Positions 11,081-22,760 of a stretch of DNA of 64,000 nt are shown piece after piece. Under the pieces are notes generated by a model that was given only the letters and a program-made list of their open reading frames with translations, did no database searches and had not been told where the DNA came from. Source of the DNA: Siphlonurus alternatus (Eukaryota > Arthropoda > Insecta > Ephemeroptera > Siphlonuridae); assembly GCA_949825025.1 (NCBI GenBank), contig OX463786.1, forward strand, positions 10,220,387 to 10,284,386. The letters are read 5' to 3'. Within the stretch, counting starts at the first letter, position 1. Every line of letters starts with the position of its first letter. Both the position numbers and the translations under genes were made by a program.

Positions 11081-11168
11081 AATAATTATATGACAAGAGT
11101 GTACGAGTTAATGAGCTCTTCTTTGTGCGAGCTTTGATGCCTTCGTCAAGTGATGAACAGAGATAGTA

Positions 11169-11169
<1 letters not shown>

Positions 11170-11236
<67 letters not shown>

Positions 11237-11238
11237 AC
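11170..11238. repeat. (GA)n microsatellite
   Basis: A long GA tract interrupted by one AAA near 11180. Confidence 0.95.
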
Positions 11239-11299
11239 AACGTATTCACTCTGACTTTGGAATTGTTTCTATGGAGAACACCCATTAGGTAATACCCTT

Positions 11300-11560
11300 A
11301 GTGAAAAAATACGTTTCAAATAATCCATTATACACGTCTAAACCTAATCTTATTTCATATTTTTACTTCAAAAACACATTTTATTTTTTCCTCGCTTAAA
11401 AATGAGGTTGCAGAAATGAAGACAAAAATTAATCTAAAATTTTATGCAAACATACTCAATATAAAAAATGAAGACTTAATCTTGTCTTTATTCCTCAAAA
11501 ATGGTGCAAAATAGGTGGGAAAAGACCAGAAGAGACGTAAAATTTGAATATAAGATGAAA
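11300..11560. mobile_element. Dispersed repeat family M, second copy
   Basis: It has 'tatacacgtctaaacctaat', 'ttcctcgcttaaaaatgag' and 'aaaaatggtgcaaaataggt', in the same order as at 10020. Confidence 0.55.
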
Positions 11561-11943
11561 TTTTTTTCAATTCGGGGTATACATTTTTTTTTTCTGATTC
11601 GAAATAGAGAATCATCTAAATCATTTTTTTAGAAAATACTAATTTAACTTTTCTGGAGCGTACTTTTTAATTTTGTCTTCCACTTTTACTTTAATTAAAA
11701 GAATATAGGGTTTAAAAGCAGTCTTTGAAATCATCCCATGCCCTTCAAGTCTCTTCGATCTTTTTTTTTTTATTATTTCTCTGCCAAAGATGAAAGGAAT
11801 ATTAAAGAGCATTAAAAATCAAATATTTTTTGTAATATTTTATAAAATATTTTATTATCTTGGTTCTTTTTAGTAAAATCTATAAAATTTCAAGTACAAT
11901 TATTATGAAATTGAATAAGAGAAAAAAAATATTGGAGATGGAG

Positions 11944-11948
<5 letters not shown>

Positions 11949-12034
<86 letters not shown>
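11949..12034. repeat. (GA)n microsatellite
   Basis: About 43 uninterrupted GA units. The repetitive ORFs on both strands are products of the repeat. Confidence 0.97.
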
Positions 12035-12036
<2 letters not shown>

Positions 12037-12480
12037 ATTACTAAAAAAAAATTGACAGAGAAATGTGTACATAGGAGTTAAAATGAGGGTGCATGAAGTA
12101 CTATATTACATCCTAAAGAATTGAAATCACGTGAAGCTTAAATACCTATTAGTTGTTTATATTATAAATTTGGTTCCTAAGTTTCTCATTGCCTGAGACA
12201 TGATATAGCTGACCCAGCAAACATTATATAAGGAGGGAGGACGATGAGTATGTCTTTTATTATGTGTAAGGTTTTTATCACGATCATATTCAACTCGGTT
12301 TTCATCGTGTGTGTTCGAGGGTACTTCGGCTTGTGTTCGACCAATGAGGTCTTTTGTTACAAAATGTCCAAGCAAAATGACGTAATGAAAACGATGAAAA
12401 TCCAAGTTAAATGCATTAGTGCATTGGAAGATGCCATGTCCCTAGTTTACAAATTTTCATCATCAACTCATACTTTTAAC

Positions 12481-12633
12481 GGGTGCGATTCACGAAGCAG
12501 TTAGCCAGGTTTCTAACCACGTTTAGCTTAACCACGTTTAATTATACTTGTTTTACGTATTAAACCACCAAGTTAAACGTGGTTAAGCTAAAAGTGGTTA
12601 AAAACCTGTTTAACTGCTTCGTGAAGCGCGCCC
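12481..12633. mobile_element. Palindromic MITE family B, copy 1
   Basis: The terminus GGGTGCGATTCACGAAGCAG is mirrored by CTGCTTCGTGAAGCGCGCCC, and the arms contain 'taaccacgtttagcttaacc'. Other copies are at 12888, 21680 and 27545, with a fragment at 49297. Confidence 0.8.
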
Positions 12634-12644
12634 AAAATTAATAA

Positions 12645-12783
12645 GGGGCATTCACAAAGCCTTAAGGCCACAATTAAGGCTCAATAATTTAAGACCAGAA
12701 ATATTGGGTCTAAAAAACACGTCTAAAATTAAGACTTAAATTATTGAGCCTTAAATGTGGCCTTAAGGCTTTGTGAATGCCCC
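12645..12783. mobile_element. Palindromic MITE related to family A
   Basis: The terminal GGGGCATTCACAAAGC is shared with family A, but the interior is different ('ttaaggccacaattaagg'). The arms pair over nearly their full length of about 65 bp. Confidence 0.75.
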
Positions 12784-13160
12784 TTATTATGTTTAAACCT
12801 CATTTCATATTTTTTGTTTTTTTACCTCCAAAACATTATTTCTTATTTCTTCCTCGCTCAAAGTGAGGATGAAATGGAAATAATTTTGGGTGCGATTCAC
12901 GAAGCAGTTAGTCAGGTTTCTAACCACGTTTAGCTTAACCACGTTTAACTATACCTATTTTACGTATTAATCAACGTTTAACTATACCTGTTTTACGTAT
13001 TAAACCACCTAGTTAAACGCGGTTAAGCTAAACATGGTTAGAAATCTGGCTAACTACTTAGCGGATCTTTCTCCCAATATTTCTAGCTATTCATGATAAA
13101 TAAGAGGAAAAAAGACGGAATCTCATATTTTTCCCTCAAAAATGGTGCAAAATAGAAGGA
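12784..13160. mobile_element. Family M repeat interrupted by a family B MITE
   Basis: Family M blocks ('cctcgctcaaagtgaggat' and 'aaaaatggtgcaaaatag') flank a family B palindrome at 12888-13075, so family B inserted into a pre-existing family M copy. The family B copy has an internal duplication of 'cgtttaactatacctgtttt' and an eroded right end. Confidence 0.6.
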
Positions 13161-13880
13161 AAAGGAACGATGAGACACGTTACAAGTAAATTTAATTTTA
13201 TTTTAAATTCTGCTTCATCAAATCAGGTACAGGTAAAGTCCCGAGATATACTTCCGGTTTGATATAAAATAAATTAACTTTTTACAATGTAGCAACATTT
13301 AAAGAGACATTAAAATTTTATAAATATTGATGTGTTCTAGTTTTATGATTTAAACACATGGCTACCTTTTGTAAACACATGTGTATCGGATAATGTGTAC
13401 AATAGATGGAAATGTTATAATTAAAACAACATATAAATATACACAGATATGTAAATGTTTATACATAATATATACAGCTAGCCTAACTCAATAAAACGCT
13501 ATAGGAAAGTTAGGAAACTTACGTATTATATTTATAAATTAATATATTATAAAAAATTGTTATAAATATTATTGTATCCATTTCACTTTGAGCGAGGTAG
13601 AAATAAGAAGTGTTTTGAGTTAAAAATACGTAATAAGATTAGGTTTAAACTTGTTTTAGTGGGAGTTTTAAATGAAAAATTTTAACTACAGCAGGCTTTA
13701 AATTTATTAAAGCTTTAAATGATTTAAAATATTTTTTATCATTTTAGTCCTTATCCTTTCATTAAAGGGAGAGGGTACAATAAATACCGTGTTGCATAAA
13801 AAGTTTCCTACTGAAATAACAAAATTAAAAATATATGTTATTTCGGGTTTGAACAGTACCAATAATTTAGATAAATTAAA
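13160..13880. other. AT-rich non-coding stretch with a family M fragment
   Basis: A reversed family M fragment ('actttgagcgaggtagaaat') is at 13570-13655. Nothing else was recognised. Confidence 0.45.
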
Positions 13881-13886
13881 TTAATT

Positions 13887-14110
13887 TGTATAGCCTCAGC
13901 CACCGGCAACATTGCACGGAGAATAGCAGGCAGAAGAGTTAGAGGAAGAGTGGGGGAAGCAATAAGGAGAGATATGCTGTGCGGTGTTGCCAGTGCAAGC
14001 GACGGAACGTGACGTCACGTTCCACCGCTCACGCCAATTATTGCGCGCTTACACTGATGCGTTTGGGACAGTGCAGTATGTATTTGTACTCTGTTGGTAA
14101 GTAACTTTTT
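13887..14110 (+). promoter_or_regulatory. CpG-richer patch: CRE palindrome, CCAAT and a possible first exon
   Basis: This patch stands out from the AT-rich surroundings. It has a perfect 20-bp palindrome GGAACGTGACGTCACGTTCC (14004-14023), centred on the ATF/CREB site, and CCAAT at 14034. An ATG at 14057 opens 13 codons that run directly into a consensus splice donor GTAAGT at 14097. That would be a small phase-1 first coding exon on the plus strand. No downstream exon was identified, so a promoter with a 5' exon is an inference. Confidence 0.3.
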
Positions 14111-14705
14111 ATTAAAAAAATACTTAGTTTTAGGGTCCCCTGTCCATTAAGAAGTGACGTTTATTAACGCCTCCTTCTGTACTTTAAATAATTTTTTTAA
14201 CTAATTCTTGGCCTTTCAAAAATCTGAAAAAAATCATCATTAATATGATGCCCTCTCTATAATTAATTTCTTTTATAATATTTGATGGCATGTATCCTTT
14301 GAACTATTTTCTATGAAGATGTAAAATTTTTAAATAAACTAACTGTACATCTTTCAAATCTTACTTTTGTCATCGCCGTGTTAAATCATACAAAATTCAG
14401 AAACAAATTTTAGAAGCAATATTTATTATCAGTAAGTATTGAAAGACTGCATAAATGTTGATTTTTCACTATTTTGACCCATTTAATATAAAAATCATGA
14501 TTCTATTATGTAAACTTCAAACTAGTCTCTGCAGACCCCTTTTAAAAAAAATCCCTCCTTAAATTAAGATATAGCAATTGCTTTGATATAATATTTTACT
14601 ATAAATTTAATACATCAACACCTTTTTTTCGTGCATGAGAGAAATTTTCAAAGCATAAAAAAAAATATTGATTACAAATAATCGGTACATTTCAAGTAGA
14701 AGCTA
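14110..14705. other. AT-rich non-coding stretch
   Basis: No exon or repeat was recognised. Confidence 0.4.
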
Positions 14706-14708
14706 TAA

Positions 14709-14936
14709 GGAGCTTTCACATATTCGAAATCTGCTACGGAAACACGCCGCAACACGCCGTAGAAAATGTTGATTACGCCGTAGAGATCGCGATCTGCTGC
14801 GCAAACTCATTTTGATTTTGCTACGGCATTCACATGACTCTTCGCCGCAGCTGCCGCAGACGAACGAGAATATGTGAAAGGCTTACGGCATTTCTACGGA
14901 CTCACTAGCAATTTTCGAATATGTAAAAGCACCTTA
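14709..14936. mobile_element. Palindromic MITE with AGGAGCTTTYACATATTCG ends
   Basis: Left AAGGAGCTTTCACATATTCG is mirrored by CGAATATGTAAAAGCACCTT. TA dinucleotides flank both sides. The interior is CpG-rich and partly self-complementary ('ctacggcatt', 'gccgtagaaaat'). About 225 bp, non-coding. Confidence 0.7.
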
Positions 14937-15290
14937 GTATATATTTAGAGCTTCATTTTCCACAGAAATGGTGCAAAGGTAAAAAGAAAAGAAGAGCCGT
15001 AAAAACTGAATGAAAGAAGAAATTTATTTTTACTCTAGCAATCATTGGCATGAGTCTAGTCATCTAAAGCAATTAAATTGCAATCATGCTTCCATTGCCT
15101 AAAAACATTTCAAGGAATAACATTCATATTTTTTTTTTTATTCCTTAATATAAACAAACAAAAAGATGATAAAAAAGAAATCGTCAATTTTTTTTTACTC
15201 ATTTATTTTAACGCTTGAGTATACTAGCTCTAAATCATTGTCCACTTTAACAATAAAAGTGACATGCTCAGTCAAAAGTAAAATGATAAG

Positions 15291-15503
15291 CTACAGTCAA
15301 ATTTATGTAACATTCCCAACAGGAAGTAACCGGAAGTGAGAGTTTTCTGATCGTCTTGTTCATGTCTGAGTCTTGAAAATTTGCAAACAAATTAGTACTC
15401 TTTTTATGAACCTACAGCCAAAATTTAAATACAAACAGGAAGGACAGAAACCTTTCACTTCCGGCTACTTCCGGCGGGAATTTTAAATTGATTCGACTGT
15501 ATA
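15291..15503. mobile_element. Palindromic MITE with TACAGTCAAAT ends
   Basis: Left 'tacagtcaaatttatg' pairs with right 'aaattgattcgactgta', and inside 'aggaagtaaccggaagtg' pairs with 'cacttccggctacttcc'. TA flanks both ends, as expected for a Tc1/mariner-type target, but the assignment is tentative. A partial relative lies at 55720-55850. Confidence 0.6.
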
Positions 15504-16409
15504 ACATTTTGAATTACATAAATATTACCTTCATTTTTTCTATAAAAGTTAGTAAAGTTTTAACATGAATGACAATTCATCTTTTGCCTCAGCGTTTTCA
15601 AGCTGAAACATACTGATAAAATTAACAATATAGTCCAGTAAAGTTAAGTATTTTGGTGGGCAAAAATGGTAATAAGCTGAAATTTGGTACACACATGCCT
15701 GGATAGTATACGAGTTCCCAAAAAAAAGTCCCCTAAGATCCCCTTTGAGGAGACAAAATTACGGGACATTTCCCGGAAAAATGTACTTTTTATCAAAAAT
15801 ATTTTTTTCTAATGCAATTAACGATCGTGCATGTCCTGAAAAATGTTGGAATAGAGATAATTGAACTAAAAATAGTTTTCAAAAAAATTAGCTTCCTTTA
15901 ATGAATAGTTTCCAAAATATCCCTGAAATTTAAAAGCGTATATTGCCAAGTGATTTTGAGTTTCAAATTGCATTGTAATTATCAACAATATTGTGATGAT
16001 ACAAAATAATTTTTACGAAACATGTAGTACAGTGTAGTTTACTCAAAAGCGCTAGTACGTTTCGTTTTTGATTTGCGGGAATTTTGGGAAATTTGAACTC
16101 GCAAGAAGTGGGCGTGTCCCGACTCCTTGCACTGTATATACTGCGTTTATATGTGGAAAAAATTATGACTCTTTTTTTTAGACGCGTTCTGATAGTGTGG
16201 CATGCAAAATTTATTTGGGTTTTTTCATTACCCCCATCCCCCCAAATTCCTCCCCCCCCCCCCTTCTCCTCTCAGCCAACATAAAAATAAATTTGCTGAA
16301 TAAAATTTGCTGCTGAACGATCAAGTTTATTGATTTGAACTAAATGTAAGAAATTAATAAATATCGAAAATTTACTTCCCCCCCCCTGGACTCCCCCCCT
16401 AGACCCCCT

Positions 16410-17820
16410 CCCCCTCTCTGGCAAAAGATAGATATTTTAGGAAAATTGATTCAATGAATTGAATACATTATATACATGGACTACAATTCATTCATTCATC
16501 TTGAACACATAATATACATGGACTACAATTCATTAATTCATCATTAAGAGATAAGAGCACACGTTTTATGATCATTTCGGATTTTTTTTCTTTTTAATAT
16601 TCCTAGTATTTATTTTATATTTTGAATTTTGAACTAAGTACAATCTACAGGATATTGCATGTCTTTTTTTAAAGTTTAATATTGTATTCCTTTGATAAGT
16701 AAGCTTGATCTATAACATAAAACTGGATATAAATGTGGCACATAAATACATGGATTGGCTTGCTTATAATTAATGCATTAGGAAGATGTATAATATGTAC
16801 CTGCATGGAGTAAAATGTAAATAAGGAACCTCCTTAAAACATTGCAATTGTAATCAAAGTACCATTAAATAAAATTAAAAATGTACACCATCGCGCGTAT
16901 TAATTAAATTGATTATATGATTATGCTATCATTATATTATATTTTACAGTATATATAATATTATTATAACAGATTGTATTTCAATATTTCATATATACAA
17001 TATAATTATCTCTGCTATGGTGATAACTGAAAATTTTCATAATAACAAAATTATAATTGATATTATGTGTGATTACATTACAAGGATTTTATTAAGCTCA
17101 TATTATTTTTTCCTCTGACATATTGAATTTTCAAGTAATATTTCAATTTAAATTATATAGCTTAATAAAATTATGTTGTATGCATGAGCTTAGGTCTGTT
17201 CGTAATCCCTGTCCATGCACACTGTATAGTATAACAATTTCTGTACACCCCAGAGTTCACTCGATTGACGTTATGTCCAAGTACATAATAAAGAAATCGC
17301 AGCAGAAACTTACACTAGCCAAGGTTTAGAAATATAATTATACCTATTAGCTATATAGCTATGACATATATATGACATACAATGATGCAAAGAAACAAAA
17401 GTTTATTTGGAGACAAGAATTACAGTACGTGTGAGTACGTACGTAAATAATTTATGTAATACAATTTAAAAAAATAAACACTTTCTCAATTGAAAAGAAT
17501 TGATTATATTAAAAAAATTATTTAACTTTAAATCACGTTCCCACGAGAAAGAGGGACAACTTAATCATTATTAATTGGTGATATAACTCTGTGTAAATTA
17601 AATAACCAGATTCATATTCATATGTATTATTGCATGAAGAATTTCCTGAGTCAAGGAGTATCTCTTGCCAATTTAACACAACATATGTAGCTGTTTTGCC
17701 ATAAAAAAATTATTTTGTAGTTTCGCAAAACTTGTATGCTGTTATTCGTTGTTTCCATTGCTCACATGATGCTTAGGTACAGACTGGTGCCATGATGGAT
17801 GGTATTATATATAACTAGGA
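16410..17820. other. Centre of the large inverted pair
   Basis: AT-rich with no gene. It holds a direct duplication of 'acatggactacaattcatt' (about 16470 and 16515) and, at about 17190-17300, a decayed relative of the perfect palindrome found at 54016-54140 ('ctgttcgtaatccctg'). Confidence 0.5.
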
Positions 17821-17839
17821 AAAGGAGAGAGGGATTCTT

Positions 17840-17877
17840 GGGGGGGGGGGGGGGGGGGAGGGGTTCTTGGGGGGGGT
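17840..17877. repeat. Poly-G rich tract
   Basis: Two runs of G separated by 'ag' and 'ttctt'. The run length is likely to be variable or error-prone. Confidence 0.8.
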
Positions 17878-18699
17878 AGTTTTTTTTTATATTTATTTCT
17901 TATTGTTAGTTCAAATTACAGAAGCAAATTATATTCAGTTGGGGATTGGAGTTGGAGGGGAGGGGGTATTTTTTTTGGGGGGGGGGGTAGAGAGAAGACC
18001 CAAATAAATGCTTCATGCCACACTATCAGAACGAGTCTATAAAAATAGTCATAATTTTTTCCACATATAAACGCAGTATATACGGTGCAAGGAGTCGGGA
18101 CACGCCCACTTCTTGCTAGTTCAAATTTCCCAAAATTCCCGCAAATCAAAAACGAGACGTACTAGCGCTTTTGAGTAAACTACACTGTACTACATGTTTC
18201 GTAAAAATTATTTTGTATCATCACAATATTGTTGATAATTACAATGCAATTTGAAACTCAAAATCACTTGGCAATATACGCTTTTAAATTTCAGGGATAT
18301 TTTGGGAACTATTTATTAAGGGGAGTTAATTTTTTTGAAAACTATTTTTAGTTCAATTATCTCTATTCCAACATTTTTTAGGACATGCACGATCGTTAAT
18401 TGCATTAGAAAAAAATATTTTTGATAAAAAAGTACATTTTTCCGGGAAATGTCCCGTATTTTGGTCTCCTCAAAGGGGATCTTAGGGGACTTTTTTTTGG
18501 GAACTCGTGTACTATCCAGGCATGTGTGTACCAAATTTCAGCTTATTACTATTTTTGCCCACCCCGCTTATGCATTTCTACCTAATATTCCTGGACTAAT
18601 AGAATTATGATGTTAAAATGTTGACAATATTGTAAACGAGGTAAATTTTGAAGTTTAATATATTATTGATATTAAATAATATTGTCAAGTATTATAGTA

Positions 18700-19168
18700 A
18701 TAAATAATAATAATAATAAAGGGATTTATTTATATAAAAAAAGGCATATCGCCTTTATATACATATCGGATTTGTTCAAATGTTAATTTGCAGTTTTTAT
18801 CAAACCTTAATTGGGTAATTTTACTAAAAGTTTGAAAGCCCGAATCTTCCGAAACCTTAAATTGAGCGTTTCGCGGCTCTTCCGAAACAAGAGTGGTTAC
18901 AGCCTTGCAATCGATCCCGTCATTTATCTGTGACTGAAGGAAAAGTAGAAACCTCAGCCAGGATGGACGCTAATAGTTTCTTCAATGAACCGGAAGTGCA
19001 ATTATTCAAAGTCAGGGGAACCACATCGCGGAAAAGAACAACGATTTACCCCTGGGTGAGAAACGTGATTTTTTTATGAAAATGGTCACCCATCCAACTA
19101 CTAACCACGCTTGGCGTTGCTTGACTTCGGTGATATGACGAGACCCAGTCAAATGCACTGCGCCACCT
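18700..19168 (-). mobile_element. 5S-rRNA-derived SINE, subfamily a
   Basis: Read on the minus strand it begins GGCGCAGTGCATTTGACTGG, followed by a 5S-rRNA-like head that includes 'ggttagtagttggatgggtg'. This covers the internal promoter (A box to C box) of 5S genes. The body carries a short inverted repeat 'actgaagg'/'cctcagcc', and the tail ends in an AT-rich (ATT)n run at 18700-18725. It should be a Pol III-transcribed, non-autonomous retroposon of SINE3 type. Confidence 0.7.
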
Positions 19169-19169
19169 T

Positions 19170-19760
19170 CAATTTGCAGGTGAGAAGAATTCTAACTCAA
19201 GGGGAAATTTATAGGTGTGTAGGTTGAAAGCTTACTTAAGTTCTTAATTGGACTTGTTAAAAATTTGTCAACACTACAAAATTATGTTAATTAATAAATC
19301 TTGAAACAAAATAACAACATCAATTTTGTGAACAACATAATGTTGCTTATTATTTTGTTCTAAAGGAAGCCATGCGTGCTTTAAAAAAAAAAATGGTAAT
19401 AACAAAGAACACAAGCAAAAACAAACTCTTATAAAATTTCTTTTTAGGTTTTCTTTATAAAAAAAAAATCCCGTTTTTTTCTTTCCTCATTATTTTTATA
19501 TGAATATGATAAAAAAAATATCTTTTAACATTTTTTTAAATGTAATTTTAAAAGAAAATTTAATTACTTGACAGTCTTCAGTTCACTTACATATTTATAT
19601 ACATTTTAACACATTAAAGATGTAATACTGTTATTTTTTACATAAATTAATTTTTTCATATATATACATAATATATTAATAAACCTAATAACATGTAATT
19701 TAATATAAAATAAAGTTTATTAAAGGAGTTCTATATACTCATATGAAGATGAATATAATA
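19170..19760. other. AT-rich non-coding stretch
   Basis: No gene or repeat was recognised. Confidence 0.45.
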
Positions 19761-19762
19761 TA

Positions 19763-20205
19763 AATAGGTCATTAGAATCAAAACAGCACATATCCAAGCC
19801 AAGCTGGGGTTGAATTTTTGAGCCTCCGCTACATCAAAAATAATATTTTCAGACTGCTTTTGAACCTGGGTTTGGAAAGACAAGTATATAGGGGGCATTC
19901 ACAAAGCACTTTAACCCAACTTTAGCCCCAAGTTTTATCCCTGGTACTAAACATGGTGCTAAAATAGGAGCTAAACATACTGGTTAGCCCCTGGTTTAGC
20001 ACCATGTTTAGTACCAGGGATAAAACTTGGGGCTAAAGTTGGGGTTATTAAAGTGCTTTGTGAATGCCCCCCATTGTTAACTTTCCACACCCAGGTTTAA
20101 AAGAATTAAGTCTGAAAAAAAATTTGTTGATGTGGCTGAGGCACAAAAATTCAATCCCATCTTCGCTTGGATATGTGCTGTTTTGATCCTAATGACCTCT
20201 ATAAT
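19763..20205. mobile_element. Palindromic element with a family A MITE nested at its centre
   Basis: The outer arms pair: 'caaaacagcacatatccaag' (about 19780) against 'cttggatatgtgctgttttg' (about 20167), and 'aacctgggtttggaaag' against 'ctttccacacccaggttt'. A complete family A palindrome (19891-20073) sits between the inner ends. This gives a palindrome inside a palindrome. Confidence 0.75.
19891..20073. mobile_element. Palindromic MITE family A, copy 2
   Basis: GGGGGCATTCACAAAGCAC and its mirror GTGCTTTGTGAATGCCCCCC bound arms containing 'ggtactaaacatggtgctaa'. It is better preserved than the copy at 1839. Confidence 0.8.
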
Positions 20206-20284
20206 ATACACGTTTTGTGTATGAATATGTCACTGATTTGAAAGTAAAATCTACATTTTTAATTGGCAGCCAAATATAAATATT

Positions 20285-20530
20285 CCCTTCAGCGATTTTC
20301 AAACTATGGGACGCGTCCCAAATTTGGGACAGTGAGATTTTTCATTTGGGACTTCATGAAAATCGGGTAATGGCGACCAAGGCTAAATGGTTAATAAGGT
20401 AGGGAAATAAGAAAGCAGTGGGGAAGAAAAAATGGAGTATCAGTTTTTAATTGACTATTATCTGGGACTCGAGTCAAAAATTTTGAAAAGGACCTATTTA
20501 GATAAAGGACAAAAGGACTTCACGCAATGC
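20285..20530. mobile_element. Possible hAT-type terminal fragment
   Basis: 'cagcgattttcaaactatgg' followed by 'gggacgcgtcccaaatttgg' resembles the subterminal style of hAT elements. No partner end or target duplication was found. Confidence 0.25.
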
Positions 20531-20543
20531 AGTATATATTTTT

Positions 20544-20770
20544 TTTAATTTGAAACCTCTAATACCCTTGAAATCATGCTGCAAAATGTTGTGACGTCAT
20601 AGTCATGCAAATATTTTAACACGCAAGCATAGGGAAAAACGTTACATGACTATGACGTCACAGCGTTTTTTCCTTCGATTTCAAGGGTGTTAGAAAGGTA
20701 AAAAAATTATAACGAAGATAACATGATAATTCGAAGTCCTCTACCAAATATTAAATAAAAAAATCATGAA
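20544..20770. mobile_element. MITE family F, good copy
   Basis: The palindromic arms read 'gtgacgtcatagtcatgcaa' on the left and 'catgactatgacgtcacagc' on the right around 'cgcaagcatagggaaa'. The outer blocks are 'aatacccttgaaatca' and 'gatttcaagggtgtta'. Confidence 0.75.
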
Positions 20771-21672
20771 GATTTTCAATTGATACCGTGCATGCATCGA
20801 GAATTTTTAATATGACGAGACGTTATTACACGTTAATTATAGAATTTTCAACATTTTCTATTATTGTTAACTTTTTTCATTAGTTCTTACTGTGAATGAA
20901 GTTTTGAATCCTAAGCTATGTTTGATAGAAGTATGAAAAAACTTAATTACGTTAAAAAAACATATATGAAAAGAATTTGTAAATACATAATATAATACAA
21001 AAATATGAAGAAATTTTATTAAAATCCTGTATAAAGAGTTCTAAAAATGCTCCAGTAAATTTTAAAACTTTTTACGTGTAGTACTGACATTTTTTTGTTT
21101 GCTTGAAAAACTTTGAAAAGCCTAAGTCAACATGAAGTTTATTATTTTAATCCATTACTGTATTATTTTAATAATTCATGCATAAAATCTTCACAAAAAA
21201 ATATTAAATGAATGTTTATGAATGAATACATCATATTTATTCGCTTTAGTTAACTTGGGTTTATTTATTTTGTACTTTAATAATAACAAAACATAATATA
21301 TTGTGATGAATATAATGTGGGATTATATTACTTTTTATAAATATTTGCTGAGTTTTATGTAAAAACAAATTATTTCAATTTATTTCAAATGAAACAGATA
21401 TTTTTTATTATTAATTATTAATAATGTGTGTGTAGTGTTGTCTGTTTTATTGTATTTAGTGCCTTGGTTCTGTAAATGTTGCTGAATAAATAACAATTTG
21501 AATTTGAATTGCACGTATACCTATATTCATACAGAGGACAGAAATAGTGGAGAACCATTTTATTTTTTTACAAATGAGTTTAAAGCTGTGGAATATTGGA
21601 CAAATTTATAAATATAACTCTCATACTAATTTTTTTACAATTTTAACTTACTTGTTAGTTGATTTTGCCAAG
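20770..21672. other. AT-rich non-coding stretch
   Basis: Nothing was recognised. Confidence 0.45.
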
Positions 21673-21679
21673 CATTAAA

Positions 21680-21838
21680 GGGCGCGATTCACGAAGCAGT
21701 TAGCCAGGTTTCTAATCACGTTTAGCTTAACCACGTTTAGCTTAACCACGTTTAACTAGGTGGTTTAACACGAAAAAGAGGTTTAGTTAAACGTGATTAG
21801 AAACCTGACTATATATAATTGCTTCGTGAATTGCACCC
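21680..21838. mobile_element. Palindromic MITE family B with 7-bp flanking duplication
   Basis: The GGGCGCGATTCACGAAGCAG terminus is mirrored by GCTTCGTGAATTGCACCC. The perfect direct repeat CATTAAA flanks it (21673-21679 and 21839-21845). This is the only family B copy here with a clear target duplication. Confidence 0.8.
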
Positions 21839-22332
21839 CATTAAATATATTTTTGTATTAATAAAAAAATATATATATTATATGCATTTAATTTATACGA
21901 AATTCTTTTAACTTTTTTAATTTGTATATTTTTTATTATTAAAAATGAAACGCGTCTTTTAAATATAATAAATAATAAGTTAATAACTAAACCAAAGCTA
22001 ATGTGCAGTTTTGTAGTAATGGTGTTAACATGAAAATCTATTAAACATGCCATTTACACAAAATGAAACTGAGTGGTTTACCTTAAAATTAGACAAATTT
22101 AGAAACGTTTATATTGTTTATAATACTTCAATGTTATATAACAAAGTTTATTTTAGTTTACAAAATTGTGGTAAGATTCAAAGCTTTTTTAAGCTCAAGA
22201 TAAACACATTTCATAGCCGCTGTTTACATAAAGTTATTTTCATCTGTAGGTAGTTATGAAAAAAGTTCTTTTACCTCTGCTTAATTTATTATTCTTAGAA
22301 TCCTAGAAGAAGTATCTCTCTCTCTAACTCCA

Positions 22333-22336
<4 letters not shown>

Positions 22337-22389
<53 letters not shown>
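22337..22389. repeat. (CT)n microsatellite
   Basis: An uninterrupted CT tract preceded by short CTCT blocks. Confidence 0.95.
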
Positions 22390-22392
<3 letters not shown>

Positions 22393-22496
22393 GTATCACT
22401 GTAGCAAATTCACGTCAAAACACTCACTCATCAATCCACCACATAACATCATCATTGATTTTTTTTGTTAGAAACTTTATTTTTATTTATTTCATC

Positions 22497-22760
22497 CAAA
22501 TTACAATATATATTATATATATATATTATATATATATATACATAATTATATATATAACCTATGGAGGATAGGATATCCCTATACCAATAGCATTAGAGCT
22601 ACTGAGGCAAATACTGTGCCTCACCGACGGTAGCACCATGCACCTATCCACAGTTTATATACAAAATCCTTGGTAAAGCCCTAAAGGTACCATTACACTA
22701 ATGTAGCTGATAACCTCAATTATAATTAACATGTAAAAGCAATTAGCTGGTGTCATATAT
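22497..22760 (-). mobile_element. Unclassified SINE/LINE-like fragment with AT tail
   Basis: A TA-rich tract (22500-22555) adjoins a moderately GC-richer block with 'aggcaaatactgtgcctcac' and 'gacggtagcaccatgcac'. The layout (body, then AT tail when read on minus) suggests a retroposon. The family was not identified. Confidence 0.3.

Larger units (their letters stand above)
15632..18598. mobile_element. Foldback element with about 770-bp inverted arms
   Basis: The left arm (about 15632-16410) and right arm (about 17820-18598) are inverted copies. Examples are 'aagctgaaatttggtacaca' at 15674 and its complement near 18535. Both arms run through pyrimidine-rich C tracts to 'tttgaactaa'. The outer ends share TAGTCCAG. 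The 1.4-kb centre has no transposase ORF. It is either one giant foldback element or two inverted copies of one repeat. Confidence 0.65.

Noticed and set aside
11076..12081. Frames encoding ER or LS dipeptide runs
   Set aside because: Translations of GA microsatellites on either strand.
12157..12504. Overlapping 82- and 86-codon frames on opposite strands
   Set aside because: No domain, no exon borders, and the plus frame runs into a family B MITE.
16084..18149. Similar 66- and 77-codon frames at 16084 (plus) and 17916 (minus)
   Set aside because: They are equivalent positions in the two arms of the inverted pair. The frame conservation follows from DNA similarity, and no start or domain is shared with known proteins.
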